A stretch of 64,000 bases of DNA from Hyphomicrobiales bacterium (GCA_016124805.1 WGND01000006.1:79587-143586); one strand, 5' to 3'; numbered from the stretch's first letter, positions 1 through 9,794 are shown. Made by a program: numbers and translations. Notes: generated by a model from the sequence alone, not told the origin.

Positions 1-1108
1 AGCCCTTATCATGCAGCTTGCCGGCCTCTCCATGGCCATGGGGGCCTTCATGGCCGGTGTCCTGCTGGCGGAATCAAGTTTCCGTCATGAGCTCGAAGCC
101 AATATCGAACCCTTTCGTGGCCTTCTGCTCGGCCTCTTTTTCATCGCCGTCGGCATGGGCATCGATCTCCATCTCGTCTTCGAAAATCTGCCCCTCGTCG
201 TTGCCGGTGTCTTCATTCTGATGGGGCTGAAAGCACTGATCATCTATGCGCTGTCACGTCTTGCCGGTGCCACCCATAACAACGGATTGCGCATTGGCGG
301 CGTTCTTTCGCAAGGCGGCGAATTTGCCTTTGTGCTTTTTGCTGCCGCCACAACGGCGGGCATCATCACCGAATTCGATGCCAATCTGACGGTCGCGATT
401 GTCACCATCTCGCTTGCACTCACGCCACCCGTCTTCGCGCTGGCCAACCGGATGGCGCGTCCCGCCCCCGATCAGGATGAACCCGAGATCGATTTCACCG
501 ATGCCCATGGCAAGGTCATCATCATCGGCTTTGGCCGGTTTGGGCAGGTCGTGGCGCAATTTCTGCTTGGACAGGGCATTGAGCTCACAGCCATTGAGCG
601 CGATGTGGAATCGATCCAGACGGCGACGCGCTTCGGCTTCAAGGTCTATTATGGTGACGGTACGCGGCTTGATGTGCTGCGCATCGCAGGCGCCAGCAAT
701 GCCTCGCTCATCGCCATCTGCATCAAGGACAAGACGGCCATCAAGAATATGGTCGAGATGGTGCAGAAGCATTTCCCCCTCGCCAAGGTCTATGTCCGCG
801 CCTATGACCGCGTGCATGCACTCGAACTGCTCGCCCAGAATGTCGACTACCAGATTCGTGAAACGCTCGACTCGGCCATGAGCTTCGGTCGCGCCGCGCT
901 CGAAGAGTTGGGTTTCTCGCCCGACGAGGCCGCCGAAGTCGAAAAGGATATGCGCCAGCGCGATGCCGAACGCCTTGCGGCCCAGCAGGTCGAAGGTGTG
1001 ATGGGCGGCGCCAACCTCATGCATACCCGCACGGTGCGCCCTGAACCGCTGAAGGTGCCCCTGAAACCGGGCGAAACCATAGATGCGGAGCCGGACGCGC
1101 ATAGCTGA
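1..1108 (+). CDS. Kef-type monovalent cation/proton antiporter, C-terminal part
   Basis: The reading frame is open to the left edge, so the gene starts upstream and is partial here. The visible part begins in the hydrophobic antiporter domain, with several membrane helices over about the first 140 residues and the segment LSQGGEFAFVLF that is typical of KefB/KefC. A cytoplasmic TrkA-N (RCK) domain follows at about residues 165-285, opened by the dinucleotide-binding motif GFGRFGQV. The family exchanges K+ for H+ at the inner membrane and is gated through the RCK domain. The tail is charged. No partner quinone-reductase gene is visible. KefB versus KefC cannot be decided. Confidence 0.9.
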   Translation, partial: ALIMQLAGLSMAMGAFMAGVLLAESSFRHELEANIEPFRGLLLGLFFIAVGMGIDLHLVFENLPLVVAGVFILMGLKALIIYALSRLAGATHNNGLRIGGVLSQGGEFAFVLFAAATTAGIITEFDANLTVAIVTISLALTPPVFALANRMARPAPDQDEPEIDFTDAHGKVIIIGFGRFGQVVAQFLLGQGIELTAIERDVESIQTATRFGFKVYYGDGTRLDVLRIAGASNASLIAICIKDKTAIKNMVEMVQKHFPLAKVYVRAYDRVHALELLAQNVDYQIRETLDSAMSFGRAALEELGFSPDEAAEVEKDMRQRDAERLAAQQVEGVMGGANLMHTRTVRPEPLKVPLKPGETIDAEPDAHS

Positions 1109-1177
1109 ACAAGGCTTCCCCTTGGGCACCCCGTAGGGCCGTGATAGCGTCCCTCCACCAAAAATGGAGGAACAAGA

Positions 1178-1945
1178 ATGAAAAATCTATTCAACGTCAG
1201 CGGCAAGGTGGCTCTGGTCACAGGCGGCTCGCGCGGGATTGGCGAAATGATTGCCACCGGCTTCGTGGAGAATGGCGTGAAAGTCTATATTTCAGCCCGC
1301 AAGGCCAAAGCCTGTGACGAGCTTGCCGAACGCCTCTCGGAGAAAGGGACCTGCATTTCGCTGCCTTTCGATCTCGGCAACATGGAAGGCGTGAAGGGCC
1401 TCGCGAGCGAACTCGCCAAGCGCGAAGAAAAGCTCGACATCCTCGTCAACAATGCCGGTGCGGCCTGGGGCGAACCGATTGATGATTATTCAGAAGCCGG
1501 CTGGGACAAGGTTTTCAACATCAATCTCAAGGGCCCCTTCTTCATGACCCAGCAGCTGCTGCCGCTGCTGCGCAAGGCGGGCAATTATGAAGACCCGGCC
1601 CGCATCATCAATATCGCCTCGATCAACGGCATTGCACCGCCAATCCTCGAAACCTATGCCTATTCGTCCTCAAAGGCAGGCGTCATCATGCTGACCCGCC
1701 ATCTGGCCGGCCAGTTGGTGAAGGACAATATCCTCGTCAATGCCATTGCCCCCGGCCCCTTCCCGAGCCAGATGATGGCGGCAACGCTGGATGCCATGGG
1801 CGAGCAGATCAAGGCTGCCAATCCACGCAAGCGCATCGGCACGCCGGAAGACATTGCCGGAGTGGCCATCTTTCTCTGCTCACGCGCCAGTGCCTACACA
1901 ACAGGCGCCGTCATTCCCTGCGACGGCGGCGAAGTCGAAGTCTGA
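1178..1945 (+). CDS. SDR family NAD(P)-dependent oxidoreductase
   Basis: This is a 255-residue classical short-chain dehydrogenase. The cofactor motif TGGSRGIG lies at about residues 15-22, NNAG at about 91-94, and the catalytic Tyr/Lys in YSSSKAG at about 163. The C-terminal DGG segment is usual in the family. A good GGAGGAA ribosome site sits 7-8 bases before the ATG. Overall it resembles RhlG/FabG-like 3-oxoacyl or alcohol dehydrogenases. The substrate cannot be told from the sequence. It appears to be monocistronic and is followed by a strong terminator shared with the convergent hydrolase gene. Confidence 0.9.
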   Translation: MKNLFNVSGKVALVTGGSRGIGEMIATGFVENGVKVYISARKAKACDELAERLSEKGTCISLPFDLGNMEGVKGLASELAKREEKLDILVNNAGAAWGEPIDDYSEAGWDKVFNINLKGPFFMTQQLLPLLRKAGNYEDPARIINIASINGIAPPILETYAYSSSKAGVIMLTRHLAGQLVKDNILVNAIAPGPFPSQMMAATLDAMGEQIKAANPRKRIGTPEDIAGVAIFLCSRASAYTTGAVIPCDGGEVEV

Positions 1946-1965
1946 TCTTCGATGGAGAGAAAATG

Positions 1966-2006
1966 CTGCCGCGACGCTCATCCCGTCGCGGCAGTTTTAT
2001 TTTATT
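1966..2006. terminator. Bidirectional rho-independent terminator
   Basis: A perfect 11-bp stem CTGCCGCGACG/CGTCGCGGCAG with a 7-base loop is followed by TTTTATTTTATT on the plus strand and preceded by GAAAAT, which gives a short U tract on the minus strand. It lies between two convergent genes, so it can stop transcription from both sides. Confidence 0.85.
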
Positions 2007-2901
2007 CCGCTGCCGCTTTCCCGCGTGCAGCATCCGCATGGTCTGCAATCAGCTGCACCATCCGGGCACAAAGCTCATGGGGCAGATCATGGCCCATGCC
2101 TTCGATCAATTCGAGGCGCGCACCCGGCACAGCCTTGGCGGTATCAATACCGCCATCGACACGCACCAGCGGATCGGCTTTGCCGTGAATGACAAGCATG
2201 GGGACATTGACGCGCGTGAGCCGGTCAAAGCGATTGCTGTCGGCAATGATCGCCGCATATTGACGGATGCTGCCTTCGGGGTAGTACATGTGATCAAACT
2301 CGGTCGCGACGGCCTCATAAAGATCGTCATCCGACTTGGGATAGGCGGGACTTTCAAATGTACGCCGACCGGCCATGCGATGGCGGATCACAACTTCCCG
2401 GTCTTCAGAGGGCGGCATTGATGTCAGGGCAGCCATGGCTTCATCACTCGCCGGTGGCAACTCCGGATTGCCCGTGGTGGACATGACCGATGTCGCCGAG
2501 AGCAGACGGTCGCCATGATTGATCGCCATGTTCTGCACAATCATGCCACCCATAGAGACGCCCATCACATGAGCCTTTTTCACGCCCAGTGCGTCCAGCA
2601 GCCCCATGCCATCCGCAGCCATATCGGCAAGCGTATAGGGAATGTCGGCTTTCTTGCCGGCTTTCATCGCATTGATCACATCACTCACACTTGGCAGACC
2701 TGAGAGCTTTTCGCTCTTGCCCACATCGCGATTGTCATAGCGGATGACGCGATAGCCACGCGCCTTCAACCCGTTCATGAACGCGTCGGGCCAGCTCATC
2801 ATGGTCGAGCCGAACCCGTTGACCAACAGCATGACCGGTGCATCCGCCGGGCCCCTGTCTTCATAATTGATGGAAATGCCATTGGCTTTGATCTGGCGCA
2901 T
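2002..2901 (-). CDS. Alpha/beta-fold hydrolase
   Basis: The product has 299 residues when started at the second of two adjacent ATGs, which has AGGGAGG five bases upstream; a start 15 bases further up would destroy that ribosome site. The alpha/beta hydrolase core is clear: an oxyanion-side motif VNGFGSTMMSW near the N-terminus, the nucleophile elbow GVSMGG at about residue 103, an acid-containing segment VIHGKADPLV near 235, and the catalytic His in GMGHDLP near 265. Such proteins act as esterases or C-C hydrolases in the cytoplasm. The substrate is unknown. The gene is convergent with the SDR gene. Confidence 0.85.
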   Translation of the reverse strand: MRQIKANGISINYEDRGPADAPVMLLVNGFGSTMMSWPDAFMNGLKARGYRVIRYDNRDVGKSEKLSGLPSVSDVINAMKAGKKADIPYTLADMAADGMGLLDALGVKKAHVMGVSMGGMIVQNMAINHGDRLLSATSVMSTTGNPELPPASDEAMAALTSMPPSEDREVVIRHRMAGRRTFESPAYPKSDDDLYEAVATEFDHMYYPEGSIRQYAAIIADSNRFDRLTRVNVPMLVIHGKADPLVRVDGGIDTAKAVPGARLELIEGMGHDLPHELCARMVQLIADHADAARGKAAAE

Positions 2902-3009
2902 CATATCCTCCCTCATTTTTTGCTTTGAGACAGTCTATCGCCCTCTTGCAATACAAAGCCAGAAGCCGGACCTTGAGGAATAACAAAAATAGCCAAATGG
3001 GAGCTGCTC

Positions 3010-3660
3010 TTGACACTCACTTATGATCTTTTCTGGTCGTTTCGTTCGCCTTATTCCTATCTTGTCACGCCACGGCTGATGGAAATGGAGGCCGAATATG
3101 ATGTGCACTGCAATGTAAGGCCGGTTTATCCCATCGCTGTGCGTATGGATGGCTTCTTCAAGCAGGTCAATCCCATGTGGCCGCCCTATCTTCTGAAGGA
3201 CACGATGCGGATCGCCCAGATGCTGGGCATGCCCTATGCCTGGCCCAAGCCCGATCCTGTTGTCATGGATATCAAATCGGGCGAGGTCCCCAAGGCCCAG
3301 CCCTATATTCATCGCCTGACACGGCTGGGTGTGGCAGCCGCACAGAAAGGCAGGGGCCTGCCTTTCCTGCGCGAGGTGAGCGGCATCATTTTTGGCGGCG
3401 TACCAAACTGGAATGAAGGGGACCATCTGGCGCAGGCCGCCACACGGGCCGGACTGGATCTGGCCGAACTCGATGCGGAAATTGCCGCCAATCCGGATAA
3501 TTTCGAGAAGGTTATTGTCGAGAATGAGGCCGCCCAGAAGACGGCGGGCCATTGGGGCGTGCCGCTGATGGTTTTTGAGGGCGAACCTTTCTTCGGCCAG
3601 GACCGCATTGAAGCGCTGATCTGGCGCATGGAACAAAAGGGCCTGAAGAAAAGGACCTGA
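3010..3660 (+). CDS. DsbA-fold 2-hydroxychromene-2-carboxylate isomerase-like protein
   Basis: The 216-residue product begins LTYDLFWSFRSPYSYL, the N-terminal signature of the glutathione-dependent HCCA isomerase/DsbA-like family, in which a Ser replaces the redox Cys. The C-terminal segment GVPLMVFEGEPFFGQDRIE is also typical. The start is a TTG with GGGAG six bases upstream; the nearby ATG at 2997 is out of frame and quickly stops. Family members isomerise aromatic-degradation intermediates or act as GST-kappa-like enzymes. The exact substrate is not known. Confidence 0.8.
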   Translation: MTLTYDLFWSFRSPYSYLVTPRLMEMEAEYDVHCNVRPVYPIAVRMDGFFKQVNPMWPPYLLKDTMRIAQMLGMPYAWPKPDPVVMDIKSGEVPKAQPYIHRLTRLGVAAAQKGRGLPFLREVSGIIFGGVPNWNEGDHLAQAATRAGLDLAELDAEIAANPDNFEKVIVENEAAQKTAGHWGVPLMVFEGEPFFGQDRIEALIWRMEQKGLKKRT

Positions 3661-3724
3661 TTGATTGCCGACGCGATCAATGGCAGATAGCCTCGCCCCC
3701 CAGCGAGACAAAGGATAAAGACGA

Positions 3725-5434
3725 ATGCAGCGCGACTTAAAGGCAATGAGCACCACCGATTATGATCTGGTCGTGGTGGGCGGCGGGATCACGGGGGCAA
3801 GTGTTGCCTGGGACGCCTCGCTGCGCGGCCTGAAAGTGGCGTTGCTGGAAAAGGATGACTTTGCCCATGCCACCACTGCCGGCTCATCCAAGCTCATCCA
3901 TGGCGGCCTGCGCTACCTGGTCAATGGCGAATTGAAGCTGGTGCGTGAATCGCTGCGCGAGCGGCGCATTTGGGAGGTGGTCGCCCCGCATATGGTCGAT
4001 CCGCTGCCCTTTATTCTGCCGACTTATGGCTATGGCAAGAAGGGTGGGCTTGTTCTCTCCATTGGTCTGACCTTTTACGACCTGCTCTCCTATGATCGGA
4101 ACTGGCTCTCGGACGATGACAAGAAGCTGCCGGGCTTCCGTTCCATCTCACGCAAGAAGGCACTGGAACTCGTCCCCACCCTGCCAAAGGAAGGCCTGAC
4201 GGGCGCCAAGATTTACTATGACTGCCAGATGTATGCCCCCGAACGCATGTGCCTTGAATGCATCCAGGGCGCCGTCGAATATGGCGCGGACGCCGCCAAT
4301 TATGCCGAGGTGACCGGCTTTGACGTTGAAGGCGACATGAGTGTTGGCGCCCGCGTCAAAGGCGTCACCGTCAAGGACCGCCTGACAGGTGACAGCCATC
4401 GCATCACCGGCAAGGTCGTCGTCAATGCCTCAGGCCCATGGGCTGACAAGATGATGGGGCTGGTGGAAGGCGATGCGCCTGCCCGCCGCCTCATTCGCTC
4501 CAAGGGTATCCACATCATTACGCGCGAAATCTCGGGCAAGAACGCGCTCGCCATCCAGTCCGAGATTGGCGGCCATTTCTTTGTTATCCCATGGCGCGGA
4601 CACACGATCATCGGCACAACGGATACCGTCTTTGAAGACGACCCCGATGACGCTTGCGTCAGCGAAGCCGATATCGAACATTTCCTCCGTGTCGTGAATA
4701 GCGGCCTGCCGGGCCTCGATCTGCAGCGCAGCGACGTCCTGCATTTTTATGTGGGCTTGCGCCCCCTCGTCGACACCACGCCACAGGTGGCAGGCGAAGA
4801 CGGCGAGGAAAAAAAAGACAGCTACAATGCCAGCCGCGCCGCGGAGGTTTATGACCACGCACCGGGAGAAGCCGTGGAGGGGTTGATCTCCGCCATCGGC
4901 GGCAAATGGACGACATCGCGCCATCTTGCCGAACAGGTGGTGGACATGGCGCTGAAAAAACTCAAGCGCAGCATCAAGACAGAAACCCATTGCACGCCGC
5001 TCTTTGGCGGCGAAATGGGCCGCTACAAGAGCTTTGTTGAGCGCGCCGTGATGCGCCATACCTCGATCTCGTCAGACATCATCGAAAATCTCTGCCGCAA
5101 TTACGGCTCGCAATATGAGGCCGTGCTGCGCACCGCACAGGAGCGACCGGAAAATGGCGACGCGCTGCTCAAGCGCATCCTGCCGGACCGTCCCGAAATC
5201 GGTGCGCAGGTCATTCATGCCGTGCGACATGAAATGGCAACACATCTTTCAGATGTGGTCTTCCGCCGCACCGGGCTCGGCACATTAGGCGATCCGGGCG
5301 TTGAAGCCATCAACACCATTGCCGGTTTGATGGGCCGCGAACTCAACTGGGATGAGACCACCATGGCCAAGGAAATTTCAACCACGCGACTGGTCTTCGA
5401 AACCGGCCATGCCGCCCGCGAGAGCCTTGCCTGA
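3725..5434 (+). CDS. glpD: Glycerol-3-phosphate dehydrogenase, FAD-dependent
   Basis: The 569-residue product matches the length and layout of aerobic GlpD: the FAD-binding motif VVGGGITGASVAWDAS at about residues 17-32, the substrate/FAD segment HGGLRYL at about 59, the central NASGPW motif at about 236, and a C-terminal DAO_C helical domain. The enzyme oxidises sn-glycerol 3-phosphate to dihydroxyacetone phosphate at the inner membrane and feeds electrons to ubiquinone. A start nine codons downstream (MSTTDYDL) is possible. The stop overlaps the ATG of the lipid kinase by one base (TGATG), so the two are translationally coupled. Confidence 0.93.
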   Translation: MQRDLKAMSTTDYDLVVVGGGITGASVAWDASLRGLKVALLEKDDFAHATTAGSSKLIHGGLRYLVNGELKLVRESLRERRIWEVVAPHMVDPLPFILPTYGYGKKGGLVLSIGLTFYDLLSYDRNWLSDDDKKLPGFRSISRKKALELVPTLPKEGLTGAKIYYDCQMYAPERMCLECIQGAVEYGADAANYAEVTGFDVEGDMSVGARVKGVTVKDRLTGDSHRITGKVVVNASGPWADKMMGLVEGDAPARRLIRSKGIHIITREISGKNALAIQSEIGGHFFVIPWRGHTIIGTTDTVFEDDPDDACVSEADIEHFLRVVNSGLPGLDLQRSDVLHFYVGLRPLVDTTPQVAGEDGEEKKDSYNASRAAEVYDHAPGEAVEGLISAIGGKWTTSRHLAEQVVDMALKKLKRSIKTETHCTPLFGGEMGRYKSFVERAVMRHTSISSDIIENLCRNYGSQYEAVLRTAQERPENGDALLKRILPDRPEIGAQVIHAVRHEMATHLSDVVFRRTGLGTLGDPGVEAINTIAGLMGRELNWDETTMAKEISTTRLVFETGHAARESLA

Positions 5435-6393
5435 TGCCAAACGCCGCGCCTCATGTTGCCGCCATCGTCAACCCCCGCTCTGGCGGCGGAAAAACGGGAC
5501 GCGCATGGCGGTTGATGGCCAAGGCGCTTGAAAATGAACTCGGCACGATCCGCGTGCATTTCACAGGCTCAGCCTCGACACCGCATTATCTTCCTGCGGC
5601 CGAACTCACCCGCAAGGCCCTGCACGAAGGCGCCCAGCTTGTGATCGCGGTCGGCGGCGACGGCACCATCAATGAAGTCGTGAACGGCTTTTATGAAAAT
5701 GACCAGCCGATCAATAGGGAAGCACATCTGGCCCTTATCCATGCCGGGACAGGAGGTGATTTCCGCAAGACCTTCGAGATGGGCGACGACATGGACGCCT
5801 GCATTAAAACCATCGCCAGCGGCCATACGCGCCAGATCGATATCGGTCAGCTCAGCTTCATCGCCGAGGATGGACGCGAGGCCACACGCTATTTTGCCAA
5901 TATTGCAAGCTTCGGCCTCTCCGGTGCGGTGGACCGCGCCGTCAACACCATGACATGGCCAAAGCTCTTTGGCGGCAAATTCACCTTTCTCTGGGCCACA
6001 CTCACCACAGCCCTTCGCTTCAAACCGCAGCCCGTCCGCCTGACAACAGATGGTGGCTATGACGAGGTTGTGAACGTTGGGACGGCGGCGATTGCCAATG
6101 GCCGCTATTTTGGCGGGGGCATGAAGATGGCGCCCCACGCCGAACCCGATGACGGGCTCTTCGATATCGTGATCCTGCGTGACACCACGCTGAGTGATCT
6201 GATGGGCGGCGGCGGTTCGCTCTATGAAGGCACGCATATTGATCACGAAAAAACCATCTCCCTGCGTGGCGCCACATTGACGGCAACCTCTGTTGATGGG
6301 CAGGACGTCCTTCTCGATATTGATGGCGAGGCACCGGGACGGTTGCCCGCGCAGTTCAGGATATTGCCCGGCGCCATCACTCTTCGCTGCTGA
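5434..6393 (+). CDS. Diacylglycerol kinase-like lipid kinase (YegS/BmrU type)
   Basis: The 319-residue product has the DAGK catalytic fold: an N-terminal IVNPRSGGGKTGR phosphate-binding segment and the hallmark GGDGTINEVVNG at about residues 74-85, with the nucleotide-site HAGTGGDF following. The C-terminal beta-sandwich ends with VDGQDVLLDIDGE. Enzymes of this family phosphorylate diacylglycerol or a related lipid alcohol at the membrane. Its position between glpD and an alkyl-DHAP-synthase-like gene, with a one-base overlap to glpD, points to glycerolipid metabolism. The lipid acceptor is not known. Confidence 0.88.
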   Translation: MPNAAPHVAAIVNPRSGGGKTGRAWRLMAKALENELGTIRVHFTGSASTPHYLPAAELTRKALHEGAQLVIAVGGDGTINEVVNGFYENDQPINREAHLALIHAGTGGDFRKTFEMGDDMDACIKTIASGHTRQIDIGQLSFIAEDGREATRYFANIASFGLSGAVDRAVNTMTWPKLFGGKFTFLWATLTTALRFKPQPVRLTTDGGYDEVVNVGTAAIANGRYFGGGMKMAPHAEPDDGLFDIVILRDTTLSDLMGGGGSLYEGTHIDHEKTISLRGATLTATSVDGQDVLLDIDGEAPGRLPAQFRILPGAITLRC

Positions 6394-6429
6394 AAGACCG
6401 GATCATCCGGCAGAATGTGAGCTGACATC

Positions 6430-8103
6430 ATGACGATCGACCGCAAGACGCTGCGCTGGAATGGCTGGGGCCCGACGCGTCAGGAAAACCCGCTGCCCAA
6501 TGATGCCTCCCAATGGGCCTGGATTCAGGAAACGCTGGGCATGTCGCGATTGCCGTCAACGCCTGCCAAGTCGCTGGAAAATATTTCACTGCCCGTCTGC
6601 AATCTCAGCAACGCCACCCTGAAGCGCCTGCGCGATATTGTTGGCGATGAACAGGTCTGCACCGATGATTATGAACGCGCCTTCCATGCGCGCGGCAAGT
6701 CCTATCACGACCTGATCTATCTGCGGGCGGGTCATCTGGCAATGGCGCCGGACGCAGTGGTCTATCCGCGCAATGCCGATGAGGTTCTCGCCATCGTGAC
6801 GCTTGCGTCGGAAGAAAACATCGCCCTCATTCCCTATGGTGGCGGCTCGTCTGTTGTGGGCGGCGTCAATGCCGTCGGCAAGGTGCTCGCCGGTGCAATC
6901 ATCACACTCGACACAACGTTGATGACACGCGTCATACAGATCGACAAGATGGCCATGACGGCGCGCATCGAAGCTGGCATTTATGGCCCCGCGCTGGAAG
7001 CAGCGCTTCAGGCCCATGGCGTCACGCTCGGCCATTATCCCCAGAGTTTTGAATATTCGACTTTGGGCGGGTGGATTGCCGCACGCGGCGCGGGCCAGCA
7101 GTCAAACCGCTATGGCAAAGCCGAAAAATGGCTGGTCTCGGCAATGCTGGCCACACCGAAAGGTTTCTGGACCACAGAAGATACGCCCGCTTCAGCGGCA
7201 GGTCCCAATCTCAACCAGTTGGTGGCCGGGTCAGAAGGCACGCTTGGCGTCATCTGCGAAGCGACTGTGAAAATTCATGAGCTGCCGGAGCGCAAGGATT
7301 ATCGCGGCTACCTCTTCAAGAATTTTGCCCAAGGTATCGAAGCCGCTCGCCGCATCAATCATGCCGACATTCCCGTTGCCATGGTGCGACTGTCGGATGC
7401 GCCTGAAACACATTTCTTTCAGGCCTTCTCTTCTTCAAGCTCAAGCAGCGGTCTGAAGGCTAAACTGCAGCGCGCCTATCTGAAATGGAAGGGCCTTGAT
7501 GAAGCCCCCTGCCTCATGCTGATCGGCCATGAGGGCGACAAGAAAACCGTGATCTGGGCACAGGAACGCACAGCCATCATTTGCGAGGGCCTCGGCGCCC
7601 TGGCGCTCGGCACCGGTGCGGGACGCAAATGGTATCATGGGCGCTTTTCCTCACCCTATAGCCGCGACCCGCTGATGGATCGAGGTATCGGGATTGATAC
7701 ACTCGAGACCTCCACCCGCTGGTCCAACATCGTCAAGCTGCGCGAAGCCGTGGTAACGGCGATTGAAAAGGCCATGGCCGCCAACATGCCGGAAGACACC
7801 GCGCGCGGCATCGTCATGGCCCATCTCAGCCATTCCTATCCGGACGGCGCGAGCCTTTATTTCACCTTTGTCTTTCCACGCCAGCTGGAACGCGAAGTGG
7901 AACAATGGGCCGCCATCAAGCGGGCCGCGTCTGATGCGATCATCGCCAATCGCGGCACCATCAGCCATCACCACGGTGTCGGGCTTGATCATGCCGCATG
8001 GCTGCCGGAGGAAAAGGGCGAGATCGGATTCAATGTGCTGAAGGCGCTGAAAAACGAACTCGATCCCAAAGCCGTCATGAATCCCGGCAAGCTTTTGGGT
8101 TAA
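6430..8103 (+). CDS. FAD-binding oxidase, alkyldihydroxyacetonephosphate synthase-like
   Basis: The 557-residue flavoprotein carries a PCMH-type FAD-binding domain with the loop PYGGGSSVVGG at about residues 135-145, the segment LGHYPQSFEYSTLGGW, and a C-terminal HHHGVGLDHAAWL. The triple-His motif is a hallmark of alkyl-DHAP synthase, which swaps an acyl for an alkyl chain on acyl-DHAP and so starts ether-lipid synthesis. Only 36 bases separate it from the lipid kinase, and it is the last gene of the operon. Its end overlaps the convergent SulP gene by four bases. A D-lactate or glycolate oxidase-like role is the alternative. Confidence 0.85.
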   Translation: MTIDRKTLRWNGWGPTRQENPLPNDASQWAWIQETLGMSRLPSTPAKSLENISLPVCNLSNATLKRLRDIVGDEQVCTDDYERAFHARGKSYHDLIYLRAGHLAMAPDAVVYPRNADEVLAIVTLASEENIALIPYGGGSSVVGGVNAVGKVLAGAIITLDTTLMTRVIQIDKMAMTARIEAGIYGPALEAALQAHGVTLGHYPQSFEYSTLGGWIAARGAGQQSNRYGKAEKWLVSAMLATPKGFWTTEDTPASAAGPNLNQLVAGSEGTLGVICEATVKIHELPERKDYRGYLFKNFAQGIEAARRINHADIPVAMVRLSDAPETHFFQAFSSSSSSSGLKAKLQRAYLKWKGLDEAPCLMLIGHEGDKKTVIWAQERTAIICEGLGALALGTGAGRKWYHGRFSSPYSRDPLMDRGIGIDTLETSTRWSNIVKLREAVVTAIEKAMAANMPEDTARGIVMAHLSHSYPDGASLYFTFVFPRQLEREVEQWAAIKRAASDAIIANRGTISHHHGVGLDHAAWLPEEKGEIGFNVLKALKNELDPKAVMNPGKLLG

Positions 8104-9794
8104 ACCGCAACCAGTTTCGTCGCAAGCGTCAGGGCCATGTCGCGATCCGTTGCGGCATGGAGTCCCGGGCCCTTGAGGACGCCCATTTCGGCCAGCACCT
8201 GCTCGGGCTGTTTTTGGGCGCCACTGAGAATGACCTGCGTCTTGTGACCGGCGCAACGCTCAATCAGGGCTTCAATGGCAGAGACGCCCGTCACGTCAAT
8301 GATCGGCACGGCGCTCATATCAAGAATGAAAACCTTGGGTGGCGCCCCGATGCGGTCCAGAACCTCGCCCAGCCGCATCGCCACACCGAAGAAAAACGGC
8401 CCGCTGATATGGCTCATCACGACACCGGCAGGCAGCGCCACCTCATCGAGATTTCGGACGCGCGGCGCCGCATCGCTTTGATCTTCTTCAATCAGAGGCA
8501 TATGCGTGCGGACATCAACAGCTTCAGACATGCGATGCATGAACAGAAAGGCAGCGAGCACGACACCCACCTCAATGGCAACGGTAAGGTCCACCATGAC
8601 CGTCAGCCCGAAAGTGAGCAGCAGCACGGCGCGATCCCCAAGCGGGGCTTTCATGAGATGCCGGAACTTGTCGAGCTCGCTCATATTCCAAGCCACAACA
8701 AGCAACACAGCCGCCAGCGCCGCCAATGGAATATAGGTCGTCAGCGGCCAGGCAAAGAGCATGAAGCCCAGCAGCATCAGAGCATGCAACATGCCCGCGA
8801 CGGGCGTGCGCGCACCGGAACGGATATTGGTCGCCGTGCGGGCGAGGGCACCTGTCGCCGGTAAGCCACCCATGGCGGCAGAGGCCATATTGGCAAAACC
8901 CTGCGCCACCAGCTCGGCATTGGAGCGATGTCGACGCCCCGTCATGCTGTCGGCAACGAGGGCCGAGAGAAGTGATTCAACACCTGCCAGAAACGCCATG
9001 GTAAAGGCACTGGGCAAGAGACCCTGCAGACGCGCGAGCGTGACATCGGGAAAGGATGGCGGGCTGAAATGTGGCGTCAGGCCCACATAGCGCGTGCCAA
9101 TGGTTTCAGTCGGCAGCGCCAGGAGCCAGACCGCTGCCCCGGCCAGAATGACCGCAATCAGAAAGCCCGGCGCGCTGGGCTGATAACGGCGCAAGAGCAG
9201 GATCACGAGAAGGGCGCCAACACCCACCGCCATTGTCACCAGTGAGGTCTGCGGCAACCCTTGCGCCAACACGGACAGCTTGCTGAAAAACGCCGCCGGC
9301 ACCTGCGCGATCTCCAGCCCGAAGAAATCCTTGATCTGGCTCGACGCGATGATGACCGCAATGCCCGCTGTGAAGCCCGTGATCACAGGCTGGGGAACAT
9401 ATTTGATATAGGTCCCGACGCCGAGCCACCCGGCGACCACAAGCATCATGCCCGCCATCAGCGTGGCGAGCACAAGCCCGTCATAACCATGCATGGCAAT
9501 CACATTGAAGACCACCACCACAAAGGCACCCGTCGGACCCCCGATCTGGAAGCGCGATCCACCCAGAGCAGAAATCAGGAAACCGGCAACAACCGCTGTC
9601 AGAAGCCCCTTGTCAGGGGTTGCGCCGCTCGCAATCGCCAGCGCCATGGAAAGCGGCAGGGCAACAATGGCAACCGTCAGACCGGCAATGAAATCAGCAC
9701 GGAAATGCGCAAAGCCATAGCCCTCCGCCAAAACGGTCAGAAGCTTGGGTTTCAGCAATGTGGCCGCCGAAGGCCTCTGAACGAGATTCGGCAT
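8100..9794 (-). CDS. SulP family inorganic anion transporter with STAS domain
   Basis: The 564-residue product has the SulP layout: a short N-terminus, a sulphate-transporter membrane domain of about 12 helices containing FIAGLTVAIVALPLSMALAI, and a C-terminal STAS domain (about residues 435-555) with the motif FILDMSAVPIIDVTGVSAIE. SulP proteins move sulphate, bicarbonate or dicarboxylates across the inner membrane. The start at 9794 has GGGGG at proper spacing; an ATG at 9809 is an alternative with no ribosome site. The gene is convergent with and overlaps the flavoprotein gene. No carbonic anhydrase gene is adjacent, so the anion stays open. Confidence 0.9.
   Translation of the reverse strand: MPNLVQRPSAATLLKPKLLTVLAEGYGFAHFRADFIAGLTVAIVALPLSMALAIASGATPDKGLLTAVVAGFLISALGGSRFQIGGPTGAFVVVVFNVIAMHGYDGLVLATLMAGMMLVVAGWLGVGTYIKYVPQPVITGFTAGIAVIIASSQIKDFFGLEIAQVPAAFFSKLSVLAQGLPQTSLVTMAVGVGALLVILLLRRYQPSAPGFLIAVILAGAAVWLLALPTETIGTRYVGLTPHFSPPSFPDVTLARLQGLLPSAFTMAFLAGVESLLSALVADSMTGRRHRSNAELVAQGFANMASAAMGGLPATGALARTATNIRSGARTPVAGMLHALMLLGFMLFAWPLTTYIPLAALAAVLLVVAWNMSELDKFRHLMKAPLGDRAVLLLTFGLTVMVDLTVAIEVGVVLAAFLFMHRMSEAVDVRTHMPLIEEDQSDAAPRVRNLDEVALPAGVVMSHISGPFFFGVAMRLGEVLDRIGAPPKVFILDMSAVPIIDVTGVSAIEALIERCAGHKTQVILSGAQKQPEQVLAEMGVLKGPGLHAATDRDMALTLATKLVAV

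Noticed and set aside
254..1129. Minus-strand frame opposite the Kef antiporter gene
   Set aside because: The plus-strand product is a clear family match; this frame is a shadow.
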